Shown: positions 15,940-24,948, counted from the stretch's first letter. The stretch is 64,000 bases of DNA from Trebonia sp963773105 (GCA_963773105.1 CAVZAA010000003.1:124001-188000); one strand, 5' to 3'. Numbers and translations are program-made. Notes: generated from the letters alone by a model not told the origin.

Positions 15940-16458
15940 ATGCCTGATCGGGGTCAGGCGCGGCGGCCCGGGGCGAGCGTGCCCGGGCCGAAGCGGCCGC
16001 GGTGGCCGTTGCTGGTGGCAGGCGGGCTGCTCTACGCCGGGGCGCTGCTCGGGGTGTGGATCGTGCTGGCCGGGGAGCCGGACGTGTCCGACCTGATCGC
16101 CGGGTCGGCGGCGGCGGTGTTCGCGGTGGGGGTCGGTTACTTCCTCAGCGACCGGGGGACGATGGTGCCCGCCCTGCGGGCGGGCGACATGCGCGTCCTG
16201 GCGGCCGTGCCGTGGCGGCTGGTGGCCGAGAGCTGGCAGGTCTTCGCGCTGGCCGCCCGTAAGGCGGCCGGGCGGCCGACCGCGCCCGGCGCGCTGCGCA
16301 CGGTGCCGGTGACGGTCGAGGCGGATCTTGACGGCTGGCCCGCCGCGCGACGGGAGGCGGCGCTGACCGCGGTGCTGTCGGCGGCGCCGAATACGGTCGT
16401 GGTCGACATCGACATGGAGGCGGGCACCGCGCTGGTCCATCAGCTGGTCCAACGGTGA
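15940..16458 (+). CDS. mnhE: Cation/proton antiporter subunit E (MnhE/MbhA-like)
   Basis: A 172-residue membrane subunit of Mrp/Mnh-type cation/proton antiporters. Residues about 24-70 form two or three helices (PLLVAGGLLYAGALLGVWIV and an AGSAAAVFAVGVGYFL helix), followed by the conserved soluble part: LAAVPWRLVAESWQVF and TVVVDIDMEAGTALVHQLV. The ATG is preceded by GGAGGAGG. It is the first of seven genes that overlap or nearly touch. The E subunit is needed for assembly and has no channel role of its own. Confidence 0.85.
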   Translation: MPDRGQARRPGASVPGPKRPRWPLLVAGGLLYAGALLGVWIVLAGEPDVSDLIAGSAAAVFAVGVGYFLSDRGTMVPALRAGDMRVLAAVPWRLVAESWQVFALAARKAAGRPTAPGALRTVPVTVEADLDGWPAARREAALTAVLSAAPNTVVVDIDMEAGTALVHQLVQR

Positions 16459-16706
16459 ATTGGTACCTGGCGGCGGCCCTGGTCCTGCAGGTGGCGCTGA
16501 TCCCCTGCGCGTGGGTGTGCTGGCGATTCGACTCCGAGCAGCGGGTCGTGGCCCTCGGGCTGGCGGGCACCGTCCAGGCGCTGGCCGTGCTCTGCCTGGC
16601 GGTCGGGTACCGCGAGCCGGGGCTGGCGTCGATGGCGGTGGTGCTGGCCGCGTTGTCCAGCGGAGGCTCGGTGGCCTTCGCGCGATTCCTGGAACGGTGG
16701 TTGTGA
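16455..16706 (+). CDS. mnhF: Antiporter subunit F (MnhF/MbhB-like)
   Basis: An 83-residue protein of three transmembrane helices (LAAALVLQVALIPCAWVCW, VVALGLAGTVQALAVLCLAV, GLASMAVVLAALSSGGSVAF). Size, position directly after subunit E and the GTGA overlap fit MnhF. The family's conserved Asp/Arg pair in the first loop is seen here as the RFDSEQR stretch. GTG start. Confidence 0.75.
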   Translation: MNWYLAAALVLQVALIPCAWVCWRFDSEQRVVALGLAGTVQALAVLCLAVGYREPGLASMAVVLAALSSGGSVAFARFLERWL

Positions 16707-16719
16707 CGGGGGGCGGGCG

Positions 16720-17070
16720 GTGACCGGGGTCATCTCGGTCGTCCTGCTGGTAGCGGGGCTGATCGTCGTGGTCTGCTCGTGCGCGGGGATGGCGGTGTTC
16801 GACGACCCGCTGGACCGGCTGCATCTGGCCGCACCGGCGGCGATGCTCGGGTCGACCGGGATCTGCGCCTCGATCGTCGTGCGGTACGGCGTGTCGGCGT
16901 CGGGGCTGGCCGCCATCGGCGTGGCCGCCATCTTGATCGTCGTCAACCCGCTGGCGGGTCACGCGGTGGCGCGCGCGATCGCGATCCGGCGCGGCGCCAT
17001 CTGGTTCGATCCGGCCGACGAGGCGGCGGCGCCTTCGGGAGACGCTGGCCCCTCCGGAGATGAGCAATGA
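16720..17070 (+). CDS. mnhG: Antiporter subunit G (MnhG/MbhC-like)
   Basis: A 116-residue subunit with three helices and the family blocks GMAVFDDPLDRLHLAAPAAM (compare the usual R-PD-Y-RLHA) and ILIVVNPLAGHAVARAI. It has a short charged C-terminal tail. GTG start 13 bases after subunit F; its end overlaps the next gene by four bases (ATGA). Confidence 0.82.
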   Translation: MTGVISVVLLVAGLIVVVCSCAGMAVFDDPLDRLHLAAPAAMLGSTGICASIVVRYGVSASGLAAIGVAAILIVVNPLAGHAVARAIAIRRGAIWFDPADEAAAPSGDAGPSGDEQ

Positions 17071-17309
17071 GCCAGGCGGTGATCGTGGTCGCGCTCGTCT
17101 GGGTGGCCGCGTCGGGGACGGCCGTGGTCCTGACCAGGGACCCGTTGCGCCAGGCGTTCGCGGCCGGGTTCTTCGGGCTGGCGCTAGCCTTCCTCTACCT
17201 GTCGATGCAGGCCGGGGACGTGGCGTTGTCGCAGATCGTGGTGGGCGCGATCGCGCTGCCGCTGATCGTCCTGCTCAGCCTGGCCAAGGTGCGGAAGGGC
17301 CGGGAATGA
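17067..17309 (+). CDS. Antiporter subunit with DUF4040 / MbhD-like domain
   Basis: An 80-residue three-helix protein. VVLTRDPLRQAFAAGFFGLA and the LYLSMQAGDVALSQIVVGA helix match the small DUF4040 domain, which in classical Mrp systems is fused to the C-terminus of subunit A and in archaeal Mbh systems is the separate subunit MbhD. Here it is separate, as in the archaeal form. It starts inside the stop of subunit G and ends inside the start of the next gene. Confidence 0.8.
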   Translation: MSQAVIVVALVWVAASGTAVVLTRDPLRQAFAAGFFGLALAFLYLSMQAGDVALSQIVVGAIALPLIVLLSLAKVRKGRE

Positions 17310-18064
17310 GCCGCCGGGCGCGCCTGGCGTTCTTCGCGGTGGCGGCGGCCGCGCTGGCCGTGACCCTGGGCGTCGGCCTGGCCGGCCTGCCGTCGTTCGG
17401 CGGCCAGCTCAGCGCCTACGCCCGGATGCTCAACGAGCTGGCACCGCGGCAGCGGCACGTTACCGACGTGGTGTCGGCGATCACCTTCGACTACCGCGGC
17501 ATCGACACCCTGTTTGAGGAATTCATCCTGCTCAGCGCCGTGGCCGGCATCTCGGTGCTGCTTCGGCCGCTGAGCGACGAGACCCGCCGGCTGCCGGAGG
17601 ACAAGGCGCCGGACCGGACGATCCCGCCGCCGAGCCCGGCGGTGTGGCTCCTGGCGGTGTTCCTCAACTCGCTGCTGCTGCTGACCGGTCTTGAGACGGT
17701 CACCCACGGCCAGCTCACGCCGGGCGGCGGATTCCAGGGCGGGGTGATCCTGGCCAGCGCGCTCTACGTCGTCTACCTGGGGACCAACTACACGACGGTG
17801 GAGCGGTTCCAGCCGAACACGCTGCTCGAGGCCTCCGACGGACTCGGCGCCTCCGGCTACGTGCTCATCGGGCTGCTCGGCCTGCTGGCCGGCACCAGGT
17901 TCCTCACCAACGTCGTCAACCTCGGCATCACCGGGGACGCGGTCTCGGGCGGCACCATCCAGCTGCTGAACGTGGTCGTCGGGCTTGAGGTAGCGGGCGG
18001 CTTCGCGATCCTGGCGTCGGAGTTCCTCGACCAGACCGCTGTCGTCCGGACCAGACAACGATGA
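17306..18064 (+). CDS. mnhB: Fused MbhE-like and MnhB/MbhF-like antiporter subunit
   Basis: A 252-residue membrane protein that looks like two subunits joined. The N-terminal part (1-95) has a hydrophobic helix and the DYRGIDTLFEEFILLSAVAG block, typical of MbhE. The C-terminal part (about 120-250) has the MnhB signature TVTHGQLTPGGGFQGGVILA and four helices. ATG overlaps the previous stop (ATGA), and its own stop overlaps the mnhC start. Two separate subunits in Mbh-type complexes appear as one chain here. Confidence 0.82.
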   Translation: MSRRARLAFFAVAAAALAVTLGVGLAGLPSFGGQLSAYARMLNELAPRQRHVTDVVSAITFDYRGIDTLFEEFILLSAVAGISVLLRPLSDETRRLPEDKAPDRTIPPPSPAVWLLAVFLNSLLLLTGLETVTHGQLTPGGGFQGGVILASALYVVYLGTNYTTVERFQPNTLLEASDGLGASGYVLIGLLGLLAGTRFLTNVVNLGITGDAVSGGTIQLLNVVVGLEVAGGFAILASEFLDQTAVVRTRQR

Positions 18065-18408
18065 CCGTCCTCGCCTACGGCGTCGTCGCGTGGCTGTTCC
18101 TCATCGGCATCTACGGCGTCGTCACCAGCCGGAACCTTATTCACCTAGTGGTCTGCCTGTCGGTCGCGCAGTCCGCCACCGACGTCCTGCTGCTCGAGAT
18201 CGGGTACCGCGACGGCGGTCATGCCCCCGTCTTCGTCGACCTGCCCGCCCATCCGGGGCCGGCCGTCGACGCGGTCATGCAGGCGCTGGCGCTGACCGAC
18301 GTGGTGATCGGGGCGGCAGTCACCGCGCTGCTCCTGGCGCTGGCGGTGCAGGTGCACAAGCGGGCGGGGACGCTCGATCCCGACAAGCTCCGCGCGACCA
18401 GGGACTGA
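18061..18408 (+). CDS. mnhC: Antiporter subunit C (MnhC/MbhG, NuoK-like)
   Basis: A 115-residue NuoK-like subunit with three helices: VVAWLFLIGIYGVVTSRNLI, IHLVVCLSVAQSATDVLLLE and a QALALTDVVIGAAVTALLLA helix. The DPVMQALVLTAIVI block of the family is recognisable as AVMQALALTDVVIGAA. Function: part of the proton or cation path with subunit D. Start ATG inside the previous stop. Confidence 0.85.
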   Translation: MTVLAYGVVAWLFLIGIYGVVTSRNLIHLVVCLSVAQSATDVLLLEIGYRDGGHAPVFVDLPAHPGPAVDAVMQALALTDVVIGAAVTALLLALAVQVHKRAGTLDPDKLRATRD

Positions 18409-18413
18409 CCGCC

Positions 18414-20354
18414 GTGGACTTCGCGTCGGCCTCGGCCGTCATTCCCGCGTCGGTCGTGGTCCCGCTCATCGGAGCGGCCCTGACGGCCGGGTTCAGCGGC
18501 CTGCTCCCCCGGTGGGCCAGGGACCTGATCGCGGTCGCGGTGGCGGTCGCCACCTGCACCCTGACCTTGATCTTGATGGTCTCGAGGGCCGGCCGCCCGA
18601 TGATCTACTGGTTCTCCGGCTGGCGCCCGGTCGGCGGCAGGGCGATAGGGATCGACTATGCGGTCGGCCCGCTCGGGGCGGGCATGGCGTCGCTGGCCGG
18701 CCTGCTGGTCACCGCCGCCCTGGTGTACTGCTGGCGGTACTTCGACGGCGCCCGCGGCCGCTACCACGCCCTGATCCTGATCTTCCTGGCCGCCAGCGTC
18801 GACTTCTGCCTCACCGGTGACCTGTTCAACCTGTTCGTCGCGTTCGAGCTGGTCGCGGTCACCGCCTTCGGGCTCACCGGCTACAACGCCGGTCACCCGG
18901 CGCCGCTGCAGGGGGCGATCAACTTCGCGGTCACCAACAGCCTCGGCGGGATGACCGTCTTGATGGGCATCGGCTTCCTGTACGCGCGGACCGGCTCGCT
19001 CAACCTGGCCCAGATCGGCCAGGCGCTGGCCGGCCACCACGCCGACGGGCTCGTCGTGGTGGCGTTCGCGCTGCTGGCGGGCGGTTTCCTGATCAAGGCG
19101 GCGGTCGTTCCGTTCCACTTCTGGCTGCCCGACGCCTACGGCTCGGCCCCGATCCCGGTGTGCGTGCTGTTCGCGGGGGTGCTGAGCGAGCTCGGGCTGT
19201 TCGGTCTGATCCGGGTATGGGACACCGTCTTCTCCGGCCTTGGCGGCGGGCCCAGCCCGCGGATGCGGGCAGTGCTGCTCGGGCTCGGGATCGCGACCGC
19301 GGTGGTCGGGGCGGTGATGGCGCTGGCGCAGACCCAGCTCAAGCGGATGCTCGCCTTCTTGACCATGAGCCACCTGGGCATCTACCTGATCGGGGTCGGC
19401 CTGCTGACCCAGCTGGGGCTGGCGGGCGCGGCGCTGCTGGTGATCGGGGACGCCCTGGCCAAGTCGGCGCTGTTCCTCGGGGTCGGCGTCGTGCAGCACC
19501 AGCGCTTCACCGTCAGCGAGATCAAGCTCCGCGGCCGCGGCCGGGGTCTGGCGGTCACCGGTGTCACGGTCGTGCTCGGCGCGCTGGTGCTGGCCGACCT
19601 GCCGCCCTTCGTGTCCTCGGACGGGCACGCGGTGCTGGTCGAGGCGGCGGACCAGGCCGGGCTGCCGTGGCTGGAAATCGTGATCGCGCTGACCGTCGCG
19701 CTGTCCAGCGGGGCGGTGCTGCGGGCGGCCGGGCGGATCTGGCTGGGCTGGGGCACCGCGCCGAGCCCGTCACCCGATGTAGGCACCGCCGACGACTCCG
19801 GGGATGAGGCCGAGGACCGGCCCGACACCACGGAACCCGCTCCGGCGGTCGGCGCCGGGGCGGTCGGCGTCGAGGTTCCCGGGTCCGCCGATGGCCCGCG
19901 GGCCCGGGAACGATCGCGGCGGCCGGAGCGCGTGCCCCTGACCATGGTGCTGCCGCCGCTGGCGCTGCTCGCGATCGGCCTCGGGCTCGGGCTGGCACCC
20001 GGCCTGGAGGCGCATTCAGCGGCCGCCGCAGCGGCCTTCTCCGACCGGGCCGTGTATGCGGCCCAGGTGCTCGGCACCCACGGCAGCACCACGCCTGCCA
20101 GCGGCCCGGTTGTCGCCGCGGCCTCCCACGCGACGTCCGCAGGCGGCCTGCTGACCGATCTCGGCCAGGTCGCGGCCGCGCTCTGCGTGGCCGCGATCGC
20201 CCTCGACCGGCGGGCGGTGCGGCTGCGCCGGGCGCTGGCGGCCGGCACCGGATGGCTACGCCGCCTGCACAGCGGGCTGGTCGGCGATCAGGTCACCTGG
20301 CTGGTGGCGGGCTTGGCGCTACTGGCCGCGGCCGGCGGGGTGGCGATGCGCTGA
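18414..20354 (+). CDS. mnhD: Antiporter subunit D (MnhD/MbhH, NuoM/N-like)
   Basis: A 646-residue proton-pumping subunit of the NuoM/N family with about 14 helices. The proton_antipo_M domain shows GDLFNLFVAFELVAVTAFGL with the key Glu, GGFLIKAAVVPFHFWLPDAY with the key Lys, and LKRMLAFLTMSHLGIYLIG. A hydrophilic insertion of about 65 residues (roughly 450-515, rich in Asp, Pro and Arg) interrupts the C-terminal helices and is unlike standard MnhD. GTG at 18414, six bases after mnhC. This is the only large antiporter-type subunit in the cluster; no MnhA/NuoL-type gene follows. Confidence 0.87.
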   Translation: MDFASASAVIPASVVVPLIGAALTAGFSGLLPRWARDLIAVAVAVATCTLTLILMVSRAGRPMIYWFSGWRPVGGRAIGIDYAVGPLGAGMASLAGLLVTAALVYCWRYFDGARGRYHALILIFLAASVDFCLTGDLFNLFVAFELVAVTAFGLTGYNAGHPAPLQGAINFAVTNSLGGMTVLMGIGFLYARTGSLNLAQIGQALAGHHADGLVVVAFALLAGGFLIKAAVVPFHFWLPDAYGSAPIPVCVLFAGVLSELGLFGLIRVWDTVFSGLGGGPSPRMRAVLLGLGIATAVVGAVMALAQTQLKRMLAFLTMSHLGIYLIGVGLLTQLGLAGAALLVIGDALAKSALFLGVGVVQHQRFTVSEIKLRGRGRGLAVTGVTVVLGALVLADLPPFVSSDGHAVLVEAADQAGLPWLEIVIALTVALSSGAVLRAAGRIWLGWGTAPSPSPDVGTADDSGDEAEDRPDTTEPAPAVGAGAVGVEVPGSADGPRARERSRRPERVPLTMVLPPLALLAIGLGLGLAPGLEAHSAAAAAAFSDRAVYAAQVLGTHGSTTPASGPVVAAASHATSAGGLLTDLGQVAAALCVAAIALDRRAVRLRRALAAGTGWLRRLHSGLVGDQVTWLVAGLALLAAAGGVAMR

Positions 20355-20391
20355 CCGGGGTTGCGGTTGCGCTCTCGGGCGCCAGCGGGGC

Positions 20392-22279
20392 TCAGGCGCT
20401 CCCCGGCGGGACGTCGCTGGACAGCGCCACGGCGCACTCGAGCAGGCCGGCGTGCACGAAGGCCTGCGGCAGGTTGCCGCGGAGTTGGCGCTGGTGCACG
20501 TCGTACTCCTCGGTGTAGAGGGCGGCGGGTCCGCACGCGCTCCGGTTCCGCTCGAACCAGTGGGCGGACGCGACCGGGTCGCCGCAGGCGTGCTCGACCA
20601 GCGCCATCCAGAACCCGCAGAGCAGGAAGGCGCCCTCGGCCTGGTCCAGCGGGCGTCCGTCGTGCCTGAACCGGTACACGTACCCATCGGCCGTGAGCTC
20701 CCGCCGCACCGCCTCGACGGTGGCCAGGTTCCTCGGGTCCTCGGCCGGGAAGCCGCCCCTGATCATCGGGAGCAGCAGGGCCGCGTCCACCCGCTCGTCG
20801 TCGGGCGCCCGCTGCCAGCGGCCCGAGGGGTGCACGGCGTCGCCGAGGCTGGCGGCGATGGAGTCGGCCAGGCCGCTCCATTGGGCCGCCTCGCGGTGTC
20901 CGTGACTGCCGGGCGCCCCCGCTCCGGCCCCGGCTGCGATCGCGCGCAGCCCCGACACGCACGCGAGCCGGGAGTGCGTCCAGCGCCGGTTGTCGAGCTC
21001 CCAGATGCCGGCGTCTGGCTCGTTCCAGCGCTTACCGATCCCGTCGGCGGCGACCGCCGCCGCCCGCCAGTCGTCTTCGGCCAGCGTGTCGAGGCGCGCG
21101 GCGGCCGCGAACAGCGACAGCGACTCGCCCAGGGCGTCGAGCTGGAACTGCCCGCGCACCCAGTTGCCCGACCGCGCAGAGCCGCCGGGGAAGCCGCGCA
21201 GCTTGATCGCCACCTCGTCGCCGATCGGCTCCCCCGCGACCGTGTAGGCGGGCATCAGCTCGGGCCCGTCGTCGAGCAGCCGCTCGGCGACGAACCGCAC
21301 CGCGCCGGTGAGCAGCGGGTGCGGGCCGTGCGCGGCGACGGCGATGCCCGCGTAGCACTGGTCCCTGATCCAGGCGTAGCGGTAGTCGTAGTTTCTGCCC
21401 GCCCTCCAGCCGCTCGGGCAGCGACGTGGTCGCGGCCGCCACCATGGCGCCGCTGGCCGAGGTCAGCCCGCGCAGCACCGCGTAGGAATGCCGGGCGTCG
21501 GCGTAGGCGATGAGCCCATCGCAGTCGGGGACGACCGCCGACCACGCCTCCTCGGTCGCCGCCCAGCTCTCCCCCGGATCGGGCGGCTCGGCCGAGAATT
21601 CGCGATCGGAGAGCTCGAGCACGAGATCGTGCCTGCTCCCGGCCGCGAGCTCGACCCGCATCGGCAGTCGACCGCCCGCGAGCCGGGCCTTGCCCGCGCC
21701 CGACCAGCGGAACCAGGTGTCGCCGCTGCGGCCGGTCCAGGTGTCGCCCTGCCGTTTGAGGTCGGCCATGGTGGCGCGGCCGTAGCCGGCCCGGAGGTCG
21801 AGGGTCACGCTGACCCGGGCGGTGCCGTCGATCGCCTCGATCCGGCGCAGCAGGACCGCCCGGTGCGGGTCGGCGGGCATGGCGAGCGCTTCCCTGCATT
21901 CGATCCTGGTGTCGCCGACCCACCGGTTGCGCCAGATCAGGCTGCCGTTCTCGTAATAGCCGCCCCACACGTGCCACCGGTCGGCGGGGGTGATCGTGTA
22001 CTGGCCGGGACCGCCGAGCAGGCCGCTGAAGGCAGCCGGACTGTCCCAGCGCGGCACGCAGAGCCATGCGATCGAGCCGTCGGGGCCGATCACGGCGCCG
22101 CGCTCGCCGTCCGCGACCAGCGCGTACTCGCGCAGGACACGCGGGGTGGGCAGGTCGGCGTCGCCGCGTTGAGCCCTGGCGCCGGTCCTGCCGCTGCCTG
22201 ACTTGTCCTTGCCCGTCTTGCCCCTGCCCGTCTTGTCGCCGTCTGCCTTGACCTTGCCTGAGCTGCCGCCGGATCGCAT
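20392..22279 (-). pseudogene. GH15 glucoamylase/trehalase-type glycosidase, frameshifted
   Basis: Two overlapping frames together make a GH15 enzyme (about 628 residues) that would split alpha-glucosides such as trehalose or maltooligosaccharides. The first frame (from ATG 22279) carries REYALVADGERGAVIGPDGS and LCVPRWDSPAAFSGLLGG and ends the match at SLPERLEGGQ. The match then resumes in another frame with NYDYRYAWIRDQCYAGIA and runs to the stop at 20392. One extra base in the AAA run complementary to 21392-21394 explains the shift. The N-terminus has a Lys/Gly/Ser-rich extension (residues 8-40). Either a sequencing error or a fresh inactivation. Confidence 0.82.
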
Positions 22280-22328
22280 CCTCCCCTACTTCCTTGTTTG
22301 GACCGGTCCATGCGGGAAGTAGGGGAGG
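22280..22328. promoter_or_regulatory. Hairpin covering the GH15 ribosome-binding site
   Basis: Arms of 14 bases (22280-22293 and 22315-22328) are exact reverse complements, and the loop contains a second palindrome, GGACCGGTCC (22301-22310). In the GH15 mRNA the 3' arm contains GGGGAGG directly before the ATG, so folding would hide the ribosome-binding site. The same DNA palindrome lies in the divergent region before the SDR gene and could also be an operator. Confidence 0.6.
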
Positions 22329-22395
22329 CGACGTAACCGGGCGAAGTCTTTACCTGGGCGAAGACGTCAACCGAGGCGAAGCAGGAGGCAGGCAG

Positions 22396-23754
22396 GTGAC
22401 CGAGACAGTGGTGATCACCGGTGCGAGCGCCGGAATCGGGCGGGCTACGGCCGAGCAATTCGGGCGCCGGGGCGCGAACGTGGTGCTGATCGCGCGGGGC
22501 GCGGACGGCCTGCGGGCGGCGGCCGACGCGGTGGAAGCGGCGGGCGGCAGCGCGCTCGCCGTCCCCGCCGACGTGTCCGACTTCGATGCCGTCGAACGGG
22601 CGGCCGGGCAGGCGGAAGACCGGTTCGGCCCGATCGACGTCTGGGTGAACGTGGCGTTCACCTCGGTCTTCGCCCCGTTCTGGGAGATTAAGCCGGACGA
22701 GTTCAGGCGGGTCACCGAGGTCAGCTACCTGGGGTTCGTGCACGGCACGATGGCGGCCCTGGCTCGGATGCGGCCCCGCGACCATGGCACGATCGTCCAG
22801 GTCGGCTCCGCGCTCGGCTACCGGGCGATCCCGCTGCAGTCCGCCTACTGCGGGGCGAAGCACGCCGTCAACGGGTTCACCGAGTCGGTCCGCTGCGAAC
22901 TGCTCCACGAAGGCAGCAAGGTGCGGATCACGATCGTGCAGATGCCGGCCGTCAACACGCCCCAGTTCTCCTGGGTGCTGTCGCGGCTGCCGCGCCGCCC
23001 GCAGCCGGTCCCGCCGATCTACCAGCCCGAGGTCGCCGCGCAGGGGGTCGCCTTCGCGGCCGATCATCCTGACCGCAAGGAGCACTGGGTCGGCGCGTCC
23101 ACGGCCGGCACGATCGTGGCCCAGAAGTTCGCCGCCCCGCTGCTCGACCGGTACCTGGCCAGGACCGGCTTCGACTCCCAGCAGACGAAGGAGGCGGCCG
23201 ACCCGGGCCAGCCGTCCAACCTCTGGCACCCGGTCGACCAGGCGCCCGGCAGCGACCACGGCGCGCACGGCGACTTCGACGACAAGGCACAACCTCGCAG
23301 CGCGCAGCTCACCGTCACCGAGCGGGTCGAGCAGGCGGGCGCCTCGGTCAGGCACGCGCTCGGCTCGCTCCTCGGCGCCGCCCGCCCGGGCCCACCGCAG
23401 CACCCGTGGTCGGCCGCCACCAGCCGGGACAACCCCTCACCGGGGCAGGGCGCTCCGTCGCCAGATGCTGGCGCCCCGGTGGCCGACAAGGACGCTGTGC
23501 TGGCCGACCACGACACGTCGGTGCCCGACATGGACGCCTCGCTGCCCGAGCAGACCAGCGTGCCCGTCGTCGACCAGGACGCTCCGTCGGCTAACCGGCA
23601 CTCCTTCCTGGCCGACTTGGGCACCCCGCTGGCCGACCAGGACGGACGGGCGGCAGACGGGGACGCTCCCGGTTCCGATGAGGAAACTCCCTGGGGCGAC
23701 CAGAGCACCGTGCCGCCGACTCAGCGGGACGTGGCGCCGGGCCAGCAGCCATGA
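22396..23754 (+). CDS. Short-chain dehydrogenase with Asp-rich heptad-repeat tail
   Basis: A 452-residue protein whose first 240 residues are a classical SDR: TGASAGIGRA binds NAD(P), DVSDFDAVERA follows strand 3, and the catalytic Ser, Tyr and Lys are in GSALGYRAI and SAYCGAKHAVNGF. The usual NNAG is NVAF. Residues 250-330 resemble the extended C-terminus of larger actinobacterial SDRs. The last 90 residues are low-complexity, in seven-residue units. GTG start with AGGAGG six bases upstream. Its stop overlaps the next gene (ATGA), so it works with the enolase-type enzyme. Substrate unknown. Confidence 0.85.
   Translation: MTETVVITGASAGIGRATAEQFGRRGANVVLIARGADGLRAAADAVEAAGGSALAVPADVSDFDAVERAAGQAEDRFGPIDVWVNVAFTSVFAPFWEIKPDEFRRVTEVSYLGFVHGTMAALARMRPRDHGTIVQVGSALGYRAIPLQSAYCGAKHAVNGFTESVRCELLHEGSKVRITIVQMPAVNTPQFSWVLSRLPRRPQPVPPIYQPEVAAQGVAFAADHPDRKEHWVGASTAGTIVAQKFAAPLLDRYLARTGFDSQQTKEAADPGQPSNLWHPVDQAPGSDHGAHGDFDDKAQPRSAQLTVTERVEQAGASVRHALGSLLGAARPGPPQHPWSAATSRDNPSPGQGAPSPDAGAPVADKDAVLADHDTSVPDMDASLPEQTSVPVVDQDAPSANRHSFLADLGTPLADQDGRAADGDAPGSDEETPWGDQSTVPPTQRDVAPGQQP
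23479..23710 (+). repeat. Degenerate 21-base tandem repeats coding Asp-rich heptads
   Basis: About ten imperfect 21-base units encode heptads such as VADKDAV, LADHDTS, VPDMDAS, then LADLGTP, LADQDGR and AADGDAP. They make up most of the acidic C-terminal tail of the SDR. The protein pattern is kept better than the DNA, which points to selection on the peptide. Confidence 0.65.
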
Positions 23755-24887
23755 TCGAACAGGCAGCGGACCGGGCCGTCGCCCGCAACTTCCCGGTGGT
23801 CAACGGCGTCACCGCCGCCGTGTACGAGGTTCCCACCGACCGGCCGGAGGCCGACGGCACCCTCGCCTGGTCGAAGACCACCCTGGTGGTCGCGAAGGTC
23901 AGCGGCGGCGGCCGGACCGGGATCGGCTACACCTACGCGGCGAGCGCGTGCAAGCCGCTGATCGAGGGCGAGCTCGCCGCCGCGGTCGTCGGCCAGGGCG
24001 TGCTCGACACCGGCGCGGCCTGGCAGGCGATGGTCCGCGCGATTCGCAACCTCGGCCGGCCCGGGCTCGTGTCGTGCGCGATCTCGGCGGTGGACACCGC
24101 CCTGTGGGACCTCAAGGCGGCCCTGCTCGGCCTCCCGGTCAGCCGCCTGCTCGGCGCGACCAGGGACGAGGTGCCGGTCTACGGCAGCGGCGGCTTCACC
24201 ACCTACGACGAGCCCGCCGCGCGCGTCCAGCTCGAGCGCTGGACCAGTGACCTGGGGATCCCCCGGGTCAAGATCAAGATTGGCGAGTCCTGGGGCGCGA
24301 AGCCCGGCCGGGACCTGGCCAGGATCGCCTTCGCGCGACGGGTCATCGGCCCGGACGTGGAGCTGTACGTGGACGCCAACGGCGGCTACGGCCGCAAGCA
24401 GGCGGTGCGGATGGCCCGCGCGATGGCGGACCACGAGGTGACCTGGTTCGAGGAGCCGGTCAGCTCCGACGACCTGGACGGGCTGCGCGAGATCCGCGAC
24501 CAGGTGACCCCCGATGTCGCCGCGGGCGAGTACGGCTACAACCTGGTCTACTTCGCCCGGATGGTCGACGCGCAGGCGGTTGACTGCCTGCAGGCCGACG
24601 TCACCCGCTGCGGCGGTATCACCGAGTGGCTGCGCGTCGCCGCCGTGGCGGCCGCCCGCGGCCTGCAGATCTCCGGCCACTGCGCGCCGAACCTGCACGC
24701 TCACGTGGCCGCCGCCGTCCCCAACCTGCGCCACCTCGAGTACTTCCACGATCACGTGCGGATCGAGTCCATGCTTTTCGACGGCGCGCTCAGCCCCAAG
24801 GGCGGCGCGCTGCGACCCGACCTGACCCGGCCGGGTCTTGGGCTGAGCCTCAAGGAATGCGACGCCGCGCGGTTCCGGGTGGCCTGA
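23751..24887 (+). CDS. Enolase-superfamily dehydratase/racemase (mandelate racemase-like)
   Basis: A 378-residue acid-sugar dehydratase or racemase of the enolase superfamily. The barrel shows the KxK base pair in RVKIKIGESWG (about 175), metal ligands in ELYVDANGGYG, TWFEEPVSSDDLDGL and AAGEYGYN, and the His side in SGHCAPNLHAHVAAAVPNL. The N-terminal capping domain ends in ISAVDTALWDLKAALLGLPV. These suit abstraction of the alpha-proton of a sugar acid. Translationally coupled to the SDR, so the pair may turn over the same sugar or sugar acid. The specific substrate cannot be read. Confidence 0.88.
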   Translation: MIEQAADRAVARNFPVVNGVTAAVYEVPTDRPEADGTLAWSKTTLVVAKVSGGGRTGIGYTYAASACKPLIEGELAAAVVGQGVLDTGAAWQAMVRAIRNLGRPGLVSCAISAVDTALWDLKAALLGLPVSRLLGATRDEVPVYGSGGFTTYDEPAARVQLERWTSDLGIPRVKIKIGESWGAKPGRDLARIAFARRVIGPDVELYVDANGGYGRKQAVRMARAMADHEVTWFEEPVSSDDLDGLREIRDQVTPDVAAGEYGYNLVYFARMVDAQAVDCLQADVTRCGGITEWLRVAAVAAARGLQISGHCAPNLHAHVAAAVPNLRHLEYFHDHVRIESMLFDGALSPKGGALRPDLTRPGLGLSLKECDAARFRVA

Positions 24888-24948
24888 CGGGGCGTCGTCG
24901 GCCCGGCTGGCCTGCCGTGGTTAACGTGGGGTGCTCACTCGGGTCTGG

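Noticed and set aside
15897..20354. Membrane-bound hydrogenase or complex I in the antiporter cluster
   Set aside because: No gene with the cysteine motifs of NiFe hydrogenase, NuoB/NuoD-like or ferredoxin subunits is present before or after the seven antiporter genes.
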